A stretch of 37,311 nt of DNA from Acidimicrobiia bacterium (GTDB lineage: Bacteria > Acidobacteriota > Vicinamibacteria > Vicinamibacterales > UBA2999), in assembly GCA_016871255.1 (NCBI GenBank), contig VFZH01000021.1, forward strand, positions 1 through 37,311, written 5' to 3'. The notes under the pieces are model-generated. The model was given only the letters and a program-made list of their open reading frames with translations, ran no database searches and had not been told where the DNA came from. Of the stretch, positions 19,092 through 27,210 are shown one piece after another. A program made the translations under genes and the position numbers. Positions within the stretch are counted from its first letter, which is position 1, and the number at the start of each line of letters is the position of its first letter.

Positions 19092-21001
19092 GTGAAGGGG
19101 TCCTCCAGAATCCCCGGCTCCGTCTTCAGGACGTCGAGCGGATGGTGAAACGTGCAACGGGCGCAGCAGGCGGGCACGCCGTGCGCCCGCCAGTTCCAGA
19201 GCGCCCGCACGCGGGGCGAGTTGTACAGCTCCGCGAGCGATTGCTCGCGCACGTTGCCCAGGCGCAGCTCCGGCTGATCGCCGACGCAGGGGCACCAGGT
19301 GACGGCTCCGTCAACGGAGATGTGCAGCGACAGCAGCGGCACCAGGCACTGACTGTCGGGAGCGGACCGCAGCGGCGCCCACGAGGCGCCGAACGGCAGG
19401 GGCCGCGAGGTATCGAGGGTGGTGAAGTTCGCATACCCGCCGGTCATGATCGAGAGCAGCGGGACGGGCGCGGCCGCGCCGAGCGTGTCCGCCACCCAGG
19501 CGTCGATCGCCGCGCGCGTCCGGGGCTTGAGCAGGCGGAAGGACAGGTAGACGCCGGTCGTGCGCAGCGCCAGGATCCGCCGGATCGACGCGACCGCCCG
19601 TGCGTAGGTGGGTCTCCCGGTCATGGCCCGGTACTCCTCTTCGTCGAGGCCGTACACGGAAATCTGCAGCCTGTCGAACCCGCGCACGATGGCTCCAGCG
19701 GTCGCGTCATCGTGGTGGTCGAGCATGACGGCGTTCGTCGTCGCGCCCACCTCGCGCACGGCCGGGTACCGGCGCACGATCGCTAGCCGAGCGAGGAGGT
19801 GCCGGTCGAGCAGCACGTCGCCGGTGACCGGTGTGAGCGACAGGTAGCCGCCGCCGATGCCGGCGTAGTCCCGGACGATCTGTTCGAACAGATCGAGCGG
19901 CATCACACGGCGCTCCCGTTGCTCGGTCGGGTACGCGCAGATGACGCAGAGGTTGTTGCAGGCGTTGACGGTTTCGCACTGCAGGCGCAGCGGGCGATAG
20001 ACGGACCCGAACGTCAGGCCGCGGGCCTGCCGCGCCGTGTCGATGAACGGATAGGGCGCCCAGGGATCGTCCGGACGCGGGGTTCCGGCGGGCGGTCGCG
20101 AGACGAGGCGCCGCAGGCGGCTGACCGCCGGCCGTCCCAGTCCGCGCCACCAGTACCGGGGCCGATTGTGCAGGAGGAAGTCGAGGAGCGCCAGCCCGTA
20201 TACCCGCACGGCGAGCGGGTGCGGGCGGGTGATCTGCAGCCGGCCGTCGAGCCGCCAGTCCCACTTCGCGAGGTACCACGCGGCCGAGACGCCCCCCGCG
20301 TGGCGCCGCGCGATCGCCATGCTGGCTGCGAGCGAGGCGTCCCAGTGGGCCACCGTCTTTGCGGCGGCGTGCACGCGTGCCGCCGCCAGCGGGCGGTCGA
20401 TGTACCTCGTGCGGTCGGCGCCGACGTGCCGGACCAGCCGGAACCAGAAGTCGTAGTCCATGCAGAAGCGCAGGCGATCGTCGAGGCCGCCGAGCGCGTC
20501 CCACACCGGGCGGCGCACGAAGGCGGCCGGCTGGGCGATGTAGCAGGCGTGTTCGAGGCGCTGAGGTGCGTCGGGACGGGTCGGGTACGGGCCGATGGTC
20601 AGGCCGTCCTCGTCGATGAGCAGCGCCGCGCCGAACACCAGCTGCGTGTCGGGATGCGCCTGGAACGTACGCGCCACCAGGTCGAGGCAGCCGGGCAGCA
20701 GCACGTCGTCGCTGTTGAGGTACCCGATGATGTCGGCCGTGGTGTCTCGGACTCCGCGGTTGACGGCGTCCGCCTGTCCCGCGTCCGGCTCCGAGGTGAA
20801 TGCCACCCGCCCGTCGTACGAGCGCAGGATGGCCAGCGTGTCGTCGGTGGAGCCGCCGTCACGGATCACGTACTGCAGCGGCTGATAGCGCTGCGCGAGC
20901 ACGCTGTCGATGGTGGCGCCGATGAACCGCCCCTGGTTGAGGCTGGGCGTCACCAGCGCGATCGCCGGGCGGGTGTCCGGAGCGTTGCGGTCCTGCGGCA
21001 T
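19076..21001 (-). CDS. GT2 glycosyltransferase fused to a radical SAM/SPASM domain
   Basis: One uninterrupted 641-residue frame carries two enzymes. Residues 12-300 are a GT-A family 2 glycosyltransferase: VTPSLNQGRFIGATIDSVL, the DGGSTDD loop at 48-54, and NSDD at 96-99 as the metal/nucleotide-sugar site. Residues 338-640 are a radical SAM protein with the [4Fe-4S] motif C348-x3-C352-x2-C355 (CNNLCVICAYP), TPVTGDVLLD where the usual GEPLL block sits, and a C-terminal SPASM-like region with C552, C570, C572, C612, C613 and C616 plus the LGN-SLAELYNSP signature. It may attach and modify the same sugar or a glycan-linked group; the reaction cannot be read. Start ATG 21001; GTG 21007 is an alternative. 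The DegT aminotransferase gene ends 22 bases upstream. Confidence 0.88.
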   Translation of the reverse strand: MPQDRNAPDTRPAIALVTPSLNQGRFIGATIDSVLAQRYQPLQYVIRDGGSTDDTLAILRSYDGRVAFTSEPDAGQADAVNRGVRDTTADIIGYLNSDDVLLPGCLDLVARTFQAHPDTQLVFGAALLIDEDGLTIGPYPTRPDAPQRLEHACYIAQPAAFVRRPVWDALGGLDDRLRFCMDYDFWFRLVRHVGADRTRYIDRPLAAARVHAAAKTVAHWDASLAASMAIARRHAGGVSAAWYLAKWDWRLDGRLQITRPHPLAVRVYGLALLDFLLHNRPRYWWRGLGRPAVSRLRRLVSRPPAGTPRPDDPWAPYPFIDTARQARGLTFGSVYRPLRLQCETVNACNNLCVICAYPTEQRERRVMPLDLFEQIVRDYAGIGGGYLSLTPVTGDVLLDRHLLARLAIVRRYPAVREVGATTNAVMLDHHDDATAGAIVRGFDRLQISVYGLDEEEYRAMTGRPTYARAVASIRRILALRTTGVYLSFRLLKPRTRAAIDAWVADTLGAAAPVPLLSIMTGGYANFTTLDTSRPLPFGASWAPLRSAPDSQCLVPLLSLHISVDGAVTWCPCVGDQPELRLGNVREQSLAELYNSPRVRALWNWRAHGVPACCARCTFHHPLDVLKTEPGILEDPFTWTGA

Positions 21002-21023
21002 GGCCACCGGTAGTATGCCCCCC

Positions 21024-22154
21024 TCACGCTCCTCGAATCGCGCCGACGAGGGCGCGGCACACCTCGTCGATGTCCGCCTCCGACAGGGTCGGCGAGGAGG
21101 GGAGGTACAAGCCCTGCCGGCCGAGCCGCTCGGCCACCGGGCGGGTGCCTGCGGCGTCGCCGATGCCGCGACGCTGGAAGACCGGCTGCAGGTGCAGCGG
21201 GTGGAAGTAGGCCCGCGTCTCGATGCCGGCGGCGGCCAGCGCGCCACGCACCACGTCCCTGTCCGGAACCCCGTCCGCGAGCACCACGCCGTACATCCAC
21301 GAGGTGCTGAACGCCCACGGGTGCTCCACGGGGAGCTGCAGGCCCGGGAGGCCCGCGAGCCGCGTCCCGTACGCCCTCGCCACGGCCCGTTTGCGAGCCA
21401 CGATCGCGTCGAGACGATCCATCTGCGCGACGCCGATGGCCGCGTGCAGGTTGCTCATCCGGTAGTTGAAACCGGCCACCTCGTGCACGAACTTGTCGGG
21501 ACCCGAGTAGCCGAGATTGCGGAGTGACCGTGCCCGCTCGGCAATCGCGCCGCTCCGTGTGACGAGCATCCCCCCCTCGCCGGTCGTGATCGTCTTGTTC
21601 GCGTAGAAGCTGAAGCAGCCGACGTCTCCGAGGCCGCCCACCGGACGGTCCCGATGCCGGGCTCCCTGAGCCTGCGCGGCGTCCTCGATCACGTACAGGC
21701 CGCGCTCGCGGGCGATGTGCACCACCGGGTCCATGTCCACCGGGTGCCCGAAGAGGTGCACGGGCATCACGGCCCGTGTGCGGGGCGTGATCCGGCGGCC
21801 GATCTCCGCGGGGTCCATGTTGCCGGTCGAGGGCTCCGAATCGACGAACACCGGCGTCGCCCCGGCATGGACGACGGCCAGCGCCGTCGCGATGTTGGTC
21901 AGTGCCGGCACGAGCACTTCGTCGCCGGGACCGATCTCGAGCGCGGAGACCGCGAGGGCCAGGGCGGTCGTGCCGCTGGTCGTCGCCACGCCGTGGGCGA
22001 CACCGCACCCGTCGCTGACCAGCCGCTCGAAGCGGGTCAGGTAGTCGTTCGGTACGGTGCCGGAGAGTGCCCCGCGATCGATGGCGTCGGCCGCCATGGC
22101 GGCCTCCTCGGGACCGAGCGCCGGCTCGAACACAGGAATCCGGGGTCTACCCAT
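21024..22154 (-). CDS. DegT/DnrJ/EryC1/StrS family sugar aminotransferase
   Basis: This PLP-dependent enzyme of 376 residues makes amino sugars by transamination of nucleotide-linked keto sugars. The cofactor lysine is K187 in FSFYANKTITTGEGGM, with the supporting acidic residue D158 in VIEDAAQAQGA and the SGTTAL phosphate-binding loop at about 60-65. PVHLFGHPVDMDPV and RAYFHPLHLQPVF fit perosamine-synthetase-like members. It overlaps the upstream paralogue by 8 bases. No nucleotide-sugar 4,6-dehydratase or ketoreductase gene is present in the window, so the keto-sugar substrate must be made elsewhere. Confidence 0.92.
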   Translation of the reverse strand: MGRPRIPVFEPALGPEEAAMAADAIDRGALSGTVPNDYLTRFERLVSDGCGVAHGVATTSGTTALALAVSALEIGPGDEVLVPALTNIATALAVVHAGATPVFVDSEPSTGNMDPAEIGRRITPRTRAVMPVHLFGHPVDMDPVVHIARERGLYVIEDAAQAQGARHRDRPVGGLGDVGCFSFYANKTITTGEGGMLVTRSGAIAERARSLRNLGYSGPDKFVHEVAGFNYRMSNLHAAIGVAQMDRLDAIVARKRAVARAYGTRLAGLPGLQLPVEHPWAFSTSWMYGVVLADGVPDRDVVRGALAAAGIETRAYFHPLHLQPVFQRRGIGDAAGTRPVAERLGRQGLYLPSSPTLSEADIDEVCRALVGAIRGA

Positions 22155-23226
22155 CGGCCGCGGCCCGCAGCACGTGCGCGATCCGGCGTGCGTCGTCCGG
22201 CGTCAGGCGCGCGCTGGACGGGACTTCGAGCCCACGCGCCGAGAGGTCGTCCGCGTGCGGGAACGGCGTGCGGTCCTCACAGGCGGGGTGGCGGTGCATC
22301 GGGTGGAACACGCCCCGCGCCGCAATCCCGCGTTCGGCGAGCCGGGCGATGAGCCGATCCCGGCTGACCGGTGTGTGTGGGGACGTGAGCACGGGGCAGC
22401 GCCACCAGGCGCCCCGGCGGCCGTCGAGTTCCGGCACCGTCGCGAGGCTGCTGCCGGCCAGCGCCTCGGTGTAGGCCGCCGCAAGGGCGCGCTTCGCGGT
22501 CACCACGGCGTCGAGCCGCTCGATCTGCGCGACGCCCACGGCCGCCGCCAGGTTGGACAGGCGGTGGTTCAGCACGGCCCGATCGGCGGCCCGGTTGTCG
22601 GGCGAAGGGGCCCGGAGTTCCGCGACGCGGCGGGCAAGACCGGCATCGGATGTCAGGACCATGCCCCCTTCACCTGTGGCCATGAGCTTGTTGTGAAAGC
22701 TCAGGCAGGCCACGTCCGCGAGGCTGCCGACCGGGCGGTCCTTGTACCGGGCTCCGAATGCCTGCGCCGCGTCTTCGATCACGGCACAGCCGTGCCGGTG
22801 CGCCAGCGCCACGATGGCGTCCATGTCGGCAGGGTAGCCGTAGAGGTGCACCGCCAGCACGGCGCGCGTTCGCGGCGTGATGCGCGCGGCCACCGCAGCA
22901 GGATCGATTTCGAAGCGGCCGGGCGTGCAGTCGGCGAACACGGGCACGGCGCCATGCAGCGTGATGGCCCAGATGCAGGCCGAAAACGTGAGCGTGGGGA
23001 CGATGACCTCGGCGCCGGGCCCGATCCCGAGCGCCCTGACCGCCAGCAGGAGAGCGGACGTGCCGCTGCTGACCGAGACGGCGTGTTCGACGCCCGCATA
23101 CCGGGCCGCCAGGCGTTCGAGTTCGGCGACGTACGGTCCCTGCCAGGACAGCCAGCCGGAACGGATGCAGTCGGTCAGCGTCTCGATCTCGCGATCGCCG
23201 ACGACCGGTTCGTCGAGCGGGATCAT
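22147..23226 (-). CDS. DegT/DnrJ/EryC1/StrS family sugar aminotransferase
   Basis: A second PLP-dependent sugar aminotransferase, 359 residues, with K180 in LSFHNKLMATGEGGM, D152 in VIEDAAQAFGA and SSGTSALLLAV at about 53-63. It is homologous to the next gene but clearly diverged (for example HNKLMATG against ANKTITTG), so the pair probably act on different positions or substrates rather than being recent copies. It starts within the stop of the methyltransferase gene (ATGA overlap) and overlaps the next aminotransferase by 8 bases, so the three are translationally coupled. Confidence 0.92.
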   Translation of the reverse strand: MIPLDEPVVGDREIETLTDCIRSGWLSWQGPYVAELERLAARYAGVEHAVSVSSGTSALLLAVRALGIGPGAEVIVPTLTFSACIWAITLHGAVPVFADCTPGRFEIDPAAVAARITPRTRAVLAVHLYGYPADMDAIVALAHRHGCAVIEDAAQAFGARYKDRPVGSLADVACLSFHNKLMATGEGGMVLTSDAGLARRVAELRAPSPDNRAADRAVLNHRLSNLAAAVGVAQIERLDAVVTAKRALAAAYTEALAGSSLATVPELDGRRGAWWRCPVLTSPHTPVSRDRLIARLAERGIAARGVFHPMHRHPACEDRTPFPHADDLSARGLEVPSSARLTPDDARRIAHVLRAAADG

Positions 23227-24002
23227 GGCTGGCGGGACCGCACGGCACGGGCGACGGCACCCAGCGACCAGTCGCGGTCGGTCAGCGGCTCCCCGGGGCG
23301 AGGGAACGGGAAGATCTCGAGCACGTCGAATCCCGCCGCTTCGAGGTGGAACGTCAGCTCCTGCGGCAGCAGGTAGCGGACCGTCTGCGCCTCGGTGACG
23401 AGGTCGAGGCCGTCCGGTCCGCCGGTCACCAGCAGTTGCTGCGTGAGGGTGACCGTCTGCGCCGTGGTATCCACCACCGGCGTGGCGAATCGCCAGAGCG
23501 AGCGGGTACCGTCGGTGGCCTGCTTCAGCCTGGGCACGGGGCCCTCACGCAGGACCGCGTTGCCGTTCCACACATCACAGACGAGCAGGGCCCCGTCTGC
23601 CAGCGCGTGCCGGATGGCGCGGAGGGCCGCGTGCAGGTCGGCGTTCGACCGCTGGAAGCCCAGGACCGCGAACAGGCAGACGCAGGCGTCGGCAGGCGCG
23701 GGCAGCGACAGCGCGGCGATCTCCTGCCGGTGCAGCGTCACGTCGGCCCCGCTCGCCGTCACCTTTCGCGCGGCGCACTCGAGCAGGCCCTCCGAGCGAT
23801 CCACCCCGATGACGCGGTATCCGCGGCGAGCCAGCTCGATCGCGTGGCCACCACTGCCGCACCCGGCGTCGAGGATCGTCCGTGGGGCGGCGCCGTAACG
23901 CGAGAAGACGGCCTCGACGAGGTCACACTCGGCCGCGTAGTCCTTGTCCGAGTAGAGAAGATCGTAGTAGCGCGCGAAGGGCCGGCCGTACGGAGCGGAC
24001 AT
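23223..24002 (-). CDS. class I SAM-dependent methyltransferase
   Basis: The 259-residue protein starts YGRPFARYYDLLYSDKDYAA, a common opening of small-molecule and sugar methyltransferases. Motif I ILDAGCGSGGHAIEL lies at about residues 43-57, followed by VIGVDRSEGLL and VCLFAVLGFQ. The central part LLVCDVWNGNAVL and the C-terminal FHLEAAGFDVLEIFPFPRPG complete the fold. With two DegT aminotransferases directly downstream, N- or O-methylation of an amino sugar is a reasonable inference. It begins 6 bases after the cupin stop and overlaps the aminotransferase start by 4 bases. Confidence 0.87.
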   Translation of the reverse strand: MSAPYGRPFARYYDLLYSDKDYAAECDLVEAVFSRYGAAPRTILDAGCGSGGHAIELARRGYRVIGVDRSEGLLECAARKVTASGADVTLHRQEIAALSLPAPADACVCLFAVLGFQRSNADLHAALRAIRHALADGALLVCDVWNGNAVLREGPVPRLKQATDGTRSLWRFATPVVDTTAQTVTLTQQLLVTGGPDGLDLVTEAQTVRYLLPQELTFHLEAAGFDVLEIFPFPRPGEPLTDRDWSLGAVARAVRSRQP

Positions 24003-24008
24003 GTGCGC

Positions 24009-24389
24009 TCAGAGGAGTGCCTTGTCCGGGAGGTACGGGCCGTTCTTGACCTCGATCAGCTCGGCGTCCTCGAGCACGCGGATGCCGTAGCCGCCGCGGC
24101 GGAGGACGAACACGTCGCCCGCCTTCAGCGTCACGCGCGCGAACGCTTTCCGATGGGCCCCGTACAGGTCCACACGAACCCGCCCCCGGCGTACGATCAG
24201 GCACTCCTGCAGGCGCTCGGTGACCCGCCTGCGGGGCACATGGCGGTGCGCGGCGAGGTCGGTGCCTTTCGCATCCTTCATCGTGAGCACCTGCAGCGGG
24301 TCCCGGGCATCGGTGACGGCGGTGTGCCCAGTCTCGAAGCGCCGGACGAGGATGCCGACGAGCGTCCGGTTCCGGTAGAAGCGCCGCAT
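24009..24389 (-). CDS. cupin-fold protein of a polysaccharide cluster
   Basis: A small 126-residue protein with a single cupin-like barrel. The first metal motif is represented by H48 and H50 in AAHRHVPRR and by E62. The second motif GDVFVLRRGGYGI (residues 91-103) lacks the usual histidine, so metal binding may be incomplete. The ending LIEVKNGPYLPDK is seen in small cupins beside DegT aminotransferase genes. It could be a sugar epimerase or isomerase or a binding protein; I cannot tell which. It lies 3 bases after the histidine kinase stop and 6 before the methyltransferase start, so it is firmly inside the operon. Confidence 0.75.
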   Translation of the reverse strand: MRRFYRNRTLVGILVRRFETGHTAVTDARDPLQVLTMKDAKGTDLAAHRHVPRRRVTERLQECLIVRRGRVRVDLYGAHRKAFARVTLKAGDVFVLRRGGYGIRVLEDAELIEVKNGPYLPDKALL

Positions 24390-24392
24390 GAT

Positions 24393-26111
24393 TCAGGCCG
24401 CGGACCGGCTCGACGCCGGCGTCCCTGAGCCGGCCGGACCCTCGATGCAGGGCAGGTGCACGGTGAAGGCGCTGCCGCGACCCGGCTCGCTCGACACCGT
24501 GATCCGGCCGCCCATCATCTCGGCGAGCCCTTTCGCCAGCGAGAGACCGAGCCCGGTGCCACGCGTCTGGGCGGCCGTGGCCGACGGGCTCCGGTAGAAG
24601 GGCTCGAAGATCCGGGGGATCTCCGCGGGGCTGATGCCCATGCCGCGGTCGGCGACCGTCACACGCACCTCGCGGCGTCCGGCCTCGTCCGTGTTCAGCC
24701 GCGCGTCGATGCCGATCCAGCGCCGCTGGCGCCCGTACTTGAGCGCGTTGGTCACGAGGTTCTGGAGACACTGCGACAGGCTGACGACGTCCCCCATCAC
24801 GGCCGGCAGGTCGCGCTCCACGTGGCAGCTCAGCTCGAACTGTTCGGCGCGCACAAGCCCTTCGGTGCTCGCCAGCGTCGCCTCGATCGCGTCGCCCACG
24901 GACACCGGGCGCAGGGCCACGCGGTTGGCACCGCGCGCCTGCCTGGCGAACAACAGCACTTCCTCGACCAGCGTGGACAACTGCCGGGCCTGCCCGGCGA
25001 TGACCGATCCGTACTCGACCAGTTGATCCCGTCCCCGGACCACGCCCTGACTGATGTTGTCCGCCGCGGAGCAGATGACGGCCAGCGGCGTCCGCAGCTC
25101 GTGCGAGACGGTGGTGACGAAGTCCATCTGCAGGGCCGCCAGCCGCTGCGCGCGGTGGCTGGCCATCACCAGCATCGCAATCGAGGTGACCAGCAGCGCC
25201 AGTGCGCCGAGGCTCATCGTGAGGTCACGGTGGTACGTGTCTTCGAGGAAGGCGCCGAGCGCCCCCCCGCGCCTGTGGCGCACCACGAGCGTCCAGTCGT
25301 CTGCGGGCGCCGCACCGGCCGGCAGCGGATACCAGACGATCGTGTCGACCACCGCGCTCCGGTGCTCGGGAATCGCGTGGAAGATTTCGATCGGTGACGG
25401 ACCCCGCCCCGTCAGGTCGCGGGCGAAGATGTTGAGCGTGCCGTCGGCGTCGGGCACGGGTCCGGCGCCGAACCCCTCGTCCGAGGTGTAGAGCGGGGGA
25501 GATGCGCCCGCCGTGACGGCGACCTCGTAGTCCAGGCCGTCAGTGCCTTCGAAATAGCGGTGTGCGAGCGTGGGCAGGATCACGTCCGTCAGGACGCCGG
25601 CGTCGAAGGACACCAGCGCCCACTCCGGCGCCGGCGAGCCCGTGCGGCGGACCAGTGCCAGGTGGCCCGGGTCGAACGACCAGGCCGTGTTCGTGACGCG
25701 CGACAGGTCGGCGAACGCCGGTGCCGAGGTCGGCCAGGGTGCCGGCTCCAGCCTGCCCGTGCCGCTGTCCAGGCGCCGCGCGCGGCCGGTGCCGGATGGG
25801 CCCGGCTCCAGCAGGTAGACGCCGCCGATGAACGCGGGGTAACGGGCCAGGGCGGTCCACTCGCGATACCGGAGCGCGTACTCCGCGTCGCTGGCCGGCT
25901 CGACAAAGAGCGTCCGGGCCGCCTCGTCGAAATTGCGCTGCAGGTCGAGGTGCCAGTTCACCATCGACATCTGCAGCGTGTCGGCCAGCCGCACGCCGGT
26001 CGCCTCGTTGATCTCGCGGCTCCAGCGGTACTGCAGCACGGTGAAGACGATCAGGACGCACGTCGTCAGGATCACGGCGGCCGTCAGCAGGTGCCCGCGC
26101 GGCCGGACCAT
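24393..26111 (-). CDS. membrane sensor histidine kinase
   Basis: The protein has about 572 residues. A first transmembrane helix (about 8-27) and a second (about 298-317) enclose a periplasmic sensor of roughly 270 residues that I do not recognise. No HAMP is obvious. The dimerisation domain has the H-box FVTTVSHELRTPLAVI with the phosphorylated His near residue 337. The catalytic domain shows the N-box LVTNALKYG, G1 VADRGMGISP, the F box IFEPFYRS and G2 GTGLGLSLAKGL. It phosphorylates the response regulator encoded just upstream. ATG 26111 overlaps that gene's TGA (TGATG); GTG 26114 is an alternative. Being first in an operon with sugar-modification genes suggests it senses an envelope or polysaccharide state. 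Confidence 0.92.
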   Translation of the reverse strand: MVRPRGHLLTAAVILTTCVLIVFTVLQYRWSREINEATGVRLADTLQMSMVNWHLDLQRNFDEAARTLFVEPASDAEYALRYREWTALARYPAFIGGVYLLEPGPSGTGRARRLDSGTGRLEPAPWPTSAPAFADLSRVTNTAWSFDPGHLALVRRTGSPAPEWALVSFDAGVLTDVILPTLAHRYFEGTDGLDYEVAVTAGASPPLYTSDEGFGAGPVPDADGTLNIFARDLTGRGPSPIEIFHAIPEHRSAVVDTIVWYPLPAGAAPADDWTLVVRHRRGGALGAFLEDTYHRDLTMSLGALALLVTSIAMLVMASHRAQRLAALQMDFVTTVSHELRTPLAVICSAADNISQGVVRGRDQLVEYGSVIAGQARQLSTLVEEVLLFARQARGANRVALRPVSVGDAIEATLASTEGLVRAEQFELSCHVERDLPAVMGDVVSLSQCLQNLVTNALKYGRQRRWIGIDARLNTDEAGRREVRVTVADRGMGISPAEIPRIFEPFYRSPSATAAQTRGTGLGLSLAKGLAEMMGGRITVSSEPGRGSAFTVHLPCIEGPAGSGTPASSRSAA

Positions 26112-26809
26112 CACGCGGGGCCCTCCGGCCGGAACTTGTAGCCCAGGCCCTGTACCGTCAGGAAGAAGCGGGGCTGCTTCGGTTCGGGCTCGAGCTTCTG
26201 CCGGAGCGAGGCGACGTGCACGTCAACCGTCCGCGTGAACATCTTGCCGCTGTAGCCCCAGACCTCGGTGAGCAGGTGTTCCCGGCTGAGCGTCGCGCCG
26301 GAGTGCTCCAGGAAGTAGCGCAGGAGCTGGAACTCACGGGCGGACAGCCGGACCGGCTGCCCGTCGAGCGTGGCCTCGGTGCCGCGCAGGTCGACCCGGG
26401 CCGTGCCGAACTGCACCACGTCGCCCGCGGCAGTCGCCCGGCTGGGGGCGCGCCGGATCAACGCTTCGACGCGCGCGATCAGTTCCTGCATGTTGAACGG
26501 CTTGGTGACGTAGTCGTCCGCGCCGAGCTTGAGGCCCCGGACCTTGTCGGCCGTCCGGCCCAGGGCGGTCAGCATCAGGATCGGGGTGATGAGGCCGGCA
26601 CGCCGGATCTCCTGGCAGACTTCGAGGCCGCTCAGCCGGGGCAGCATCAGGTCGAGCAGGATCAGGTCGAAGGGCTGAGAGGAGGCCTTCTCGATCCCCT
26701 CCTCACCGTCCGCGGCACACTCGACCTCGTAGCCCTCGCTCCGCAGGCGATCGCCCAGGGTCATCCGCAGGGCGGCTTCGTCCTCGATGAGGAGAATGTT
26801 GTCCTGCAT
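26111..26809 (-). CDS. OmpR/PhoB family response regulator
   Basis: The 232-residue protein has an N-terminal receiver with the acidic pair E9/D10, phosphoacceptor D53 in LILLDLMLPRLSG, the switch Thr in MLTALG and Lys in DDYVTKPF. A C-terminal winged helix (about residues 130-228) has RLSAREFQLLRYFLEHSG, LLTEVWGY, RTVDVHVASLRQKLE and VQGLGYKF. It should bind DNA as a dimer after phosphorylation by the kinase. It has no AAA+ domain, so it cannot be the activator for the sigma-54 promoter at 12066. A TATAAT box ends 11 bases before the ATG, implying a very short 5' leader. Confidence 0.95.
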   Translation of the reverse strand: MQDNILLIEDEAALRMTLGDRLRSEGYEVECAADGEEGIEKASSQPFDLILLDLMLPRLSGLEVCQEIRRAGLITPILMLTALGRTADKVRGLKLGADDYVTKPFNMQELIARVEALIRRAPSRATAAGDVVQFGTARVDLRGTEATLDGQPVRLSAREFQLLRYFLEHSGATLSREHLLTEVWGYSGKMFTRTVDVHVASLRQKLEPEPKQPRFFLTVQGLGYKFRPEGPA

Positions 26810-26820
26810 GCCGTCGGGCC

Positions 26821-26826
26821 ATTATA
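26821..26826 (-). promoter_or_regulatory. -10 box (TATAAT) of the two-component operon
   Basis: A perfect consensus TATAAT on the minus strand is separated from the ATG at 26809 by 11 bases. No clear -35 hexamer is seen at 16-18 bases. The transcript would carry about four to five bases before the start codon, so it is effectively leaderless. Confidence 0.6.
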
Positions 26827-26878
26827 GCGACCGGCCTCTTGTGGGCCGTGAGTCCCGGCCCCGGCGTGGCCCGCCGCC

Positions 26879-26908
26879 TTGACGCTTCGTCGAGCGACCC
26901 GGTAGACT
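26879..26908 (+). promoter_or_regulatory. sigma-70-type promoter of the ilvB leader
   Basis: TTGACG (26879-26884) and TAGACT (26903-26908) are separated by 18 bases. The leader peptide ATG begins 11 bases after the -10 box. A GAGGGG at 26909-26914 would be partly upstream of the transcription start. Confidence 0.6.
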
Positions 26909-26919
26909 GAGGGGCGTTC

Positions 26920-27081
26920 ATGGCTGCTGACCGCACCGGTGTCGTTCTGCAGGCCGTCGGCGCGATCGCGCGCGGGCCGGTCGGGATCTGCCGTGCGGCC
27001 GGCATTGGCGTCATTATCGGCGGGATTATAGGCATTCCCGGGGCGATCCGCGCCGGGAACGGGTGGATGATGCCGGCGTAG
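26920..27081 (+). CDS. Ile/Val-rich leader peptide of the ilvB attenuator
   Basis: A 53-codon frame from ATG 26920 to TAG 27079 encodes a peptide with nine Ile, five Val and one Leu. Seven Ile fall in 15 codons at residues 29-43 (IGVIIGGIIGIPGAI). Five of the nine Ile codons are ATT or ATA, although ilvB itself uses ATC almost throughout; rare codons of the sensed amino acid are a known mark of attenuator peptides. The frame ends just before the antiterminator and terminator segments. Its function should be as a ribosome-stalling sensor of charged tRNA-Ile (and perhaps tRNA-Val) rather than as a stable protein. Confidence 0.8.
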   Translation: MAADRTGVVLQAVGAIARGPVGICRAAGIGVIIGGIIGIPGAIRAGNGWMMPA

Positions 27082-27140
27082 GACGACGCCAGCCGTCAGG
27101 GTCAAGAGGCCATCATCCACCCCGGATGATGGCCTTTTTT
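27062..27140 (+). terminator. ilvB attenuator: antiterminator plus intrinsic terminator
   Basis: The terminator is an 11-bp perfect stem, GGCCATCATCC (27108-27118) with GGATGATGGCC (27124-27134), a 5-base loop and six T. The antiterminator pairs GGTGGATGATG (27062-27072) with CATCATCCACC (27111-27121), also 11 bp, and excludes the terminator. A protector stem GCCGGCAT (26998-27005) with ATGCCGGC (27070-27077) encloses the Ile codons and excludes the antiterminator. A ribosome stalled on Ile codons would block the protector and let ilvB be transcribed. Confidence 0.88.
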
Positions 27141-27210
27141 CGTTCAGGGGCCGCGGGGAACGTCCGATAGATCTTCTGTCGGCGGTCACGGCCGGCCGAG
27201 GCGAGGGAGC

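Noticed and set aside
26111-26809. PrsR-type regulator of the sigma-54 promoter
   Set aside because: The regulator has an OmpR winged helix and no AAA+ ATPase domain, so it cannot activate sigma-54 polymerase.
26915-27145. T-box leader upstream of ilvB
   Set aside because: No T-box sequence (TGGNACCGCG-like) precedes the terminator, while an Ile-rich leader frame does.
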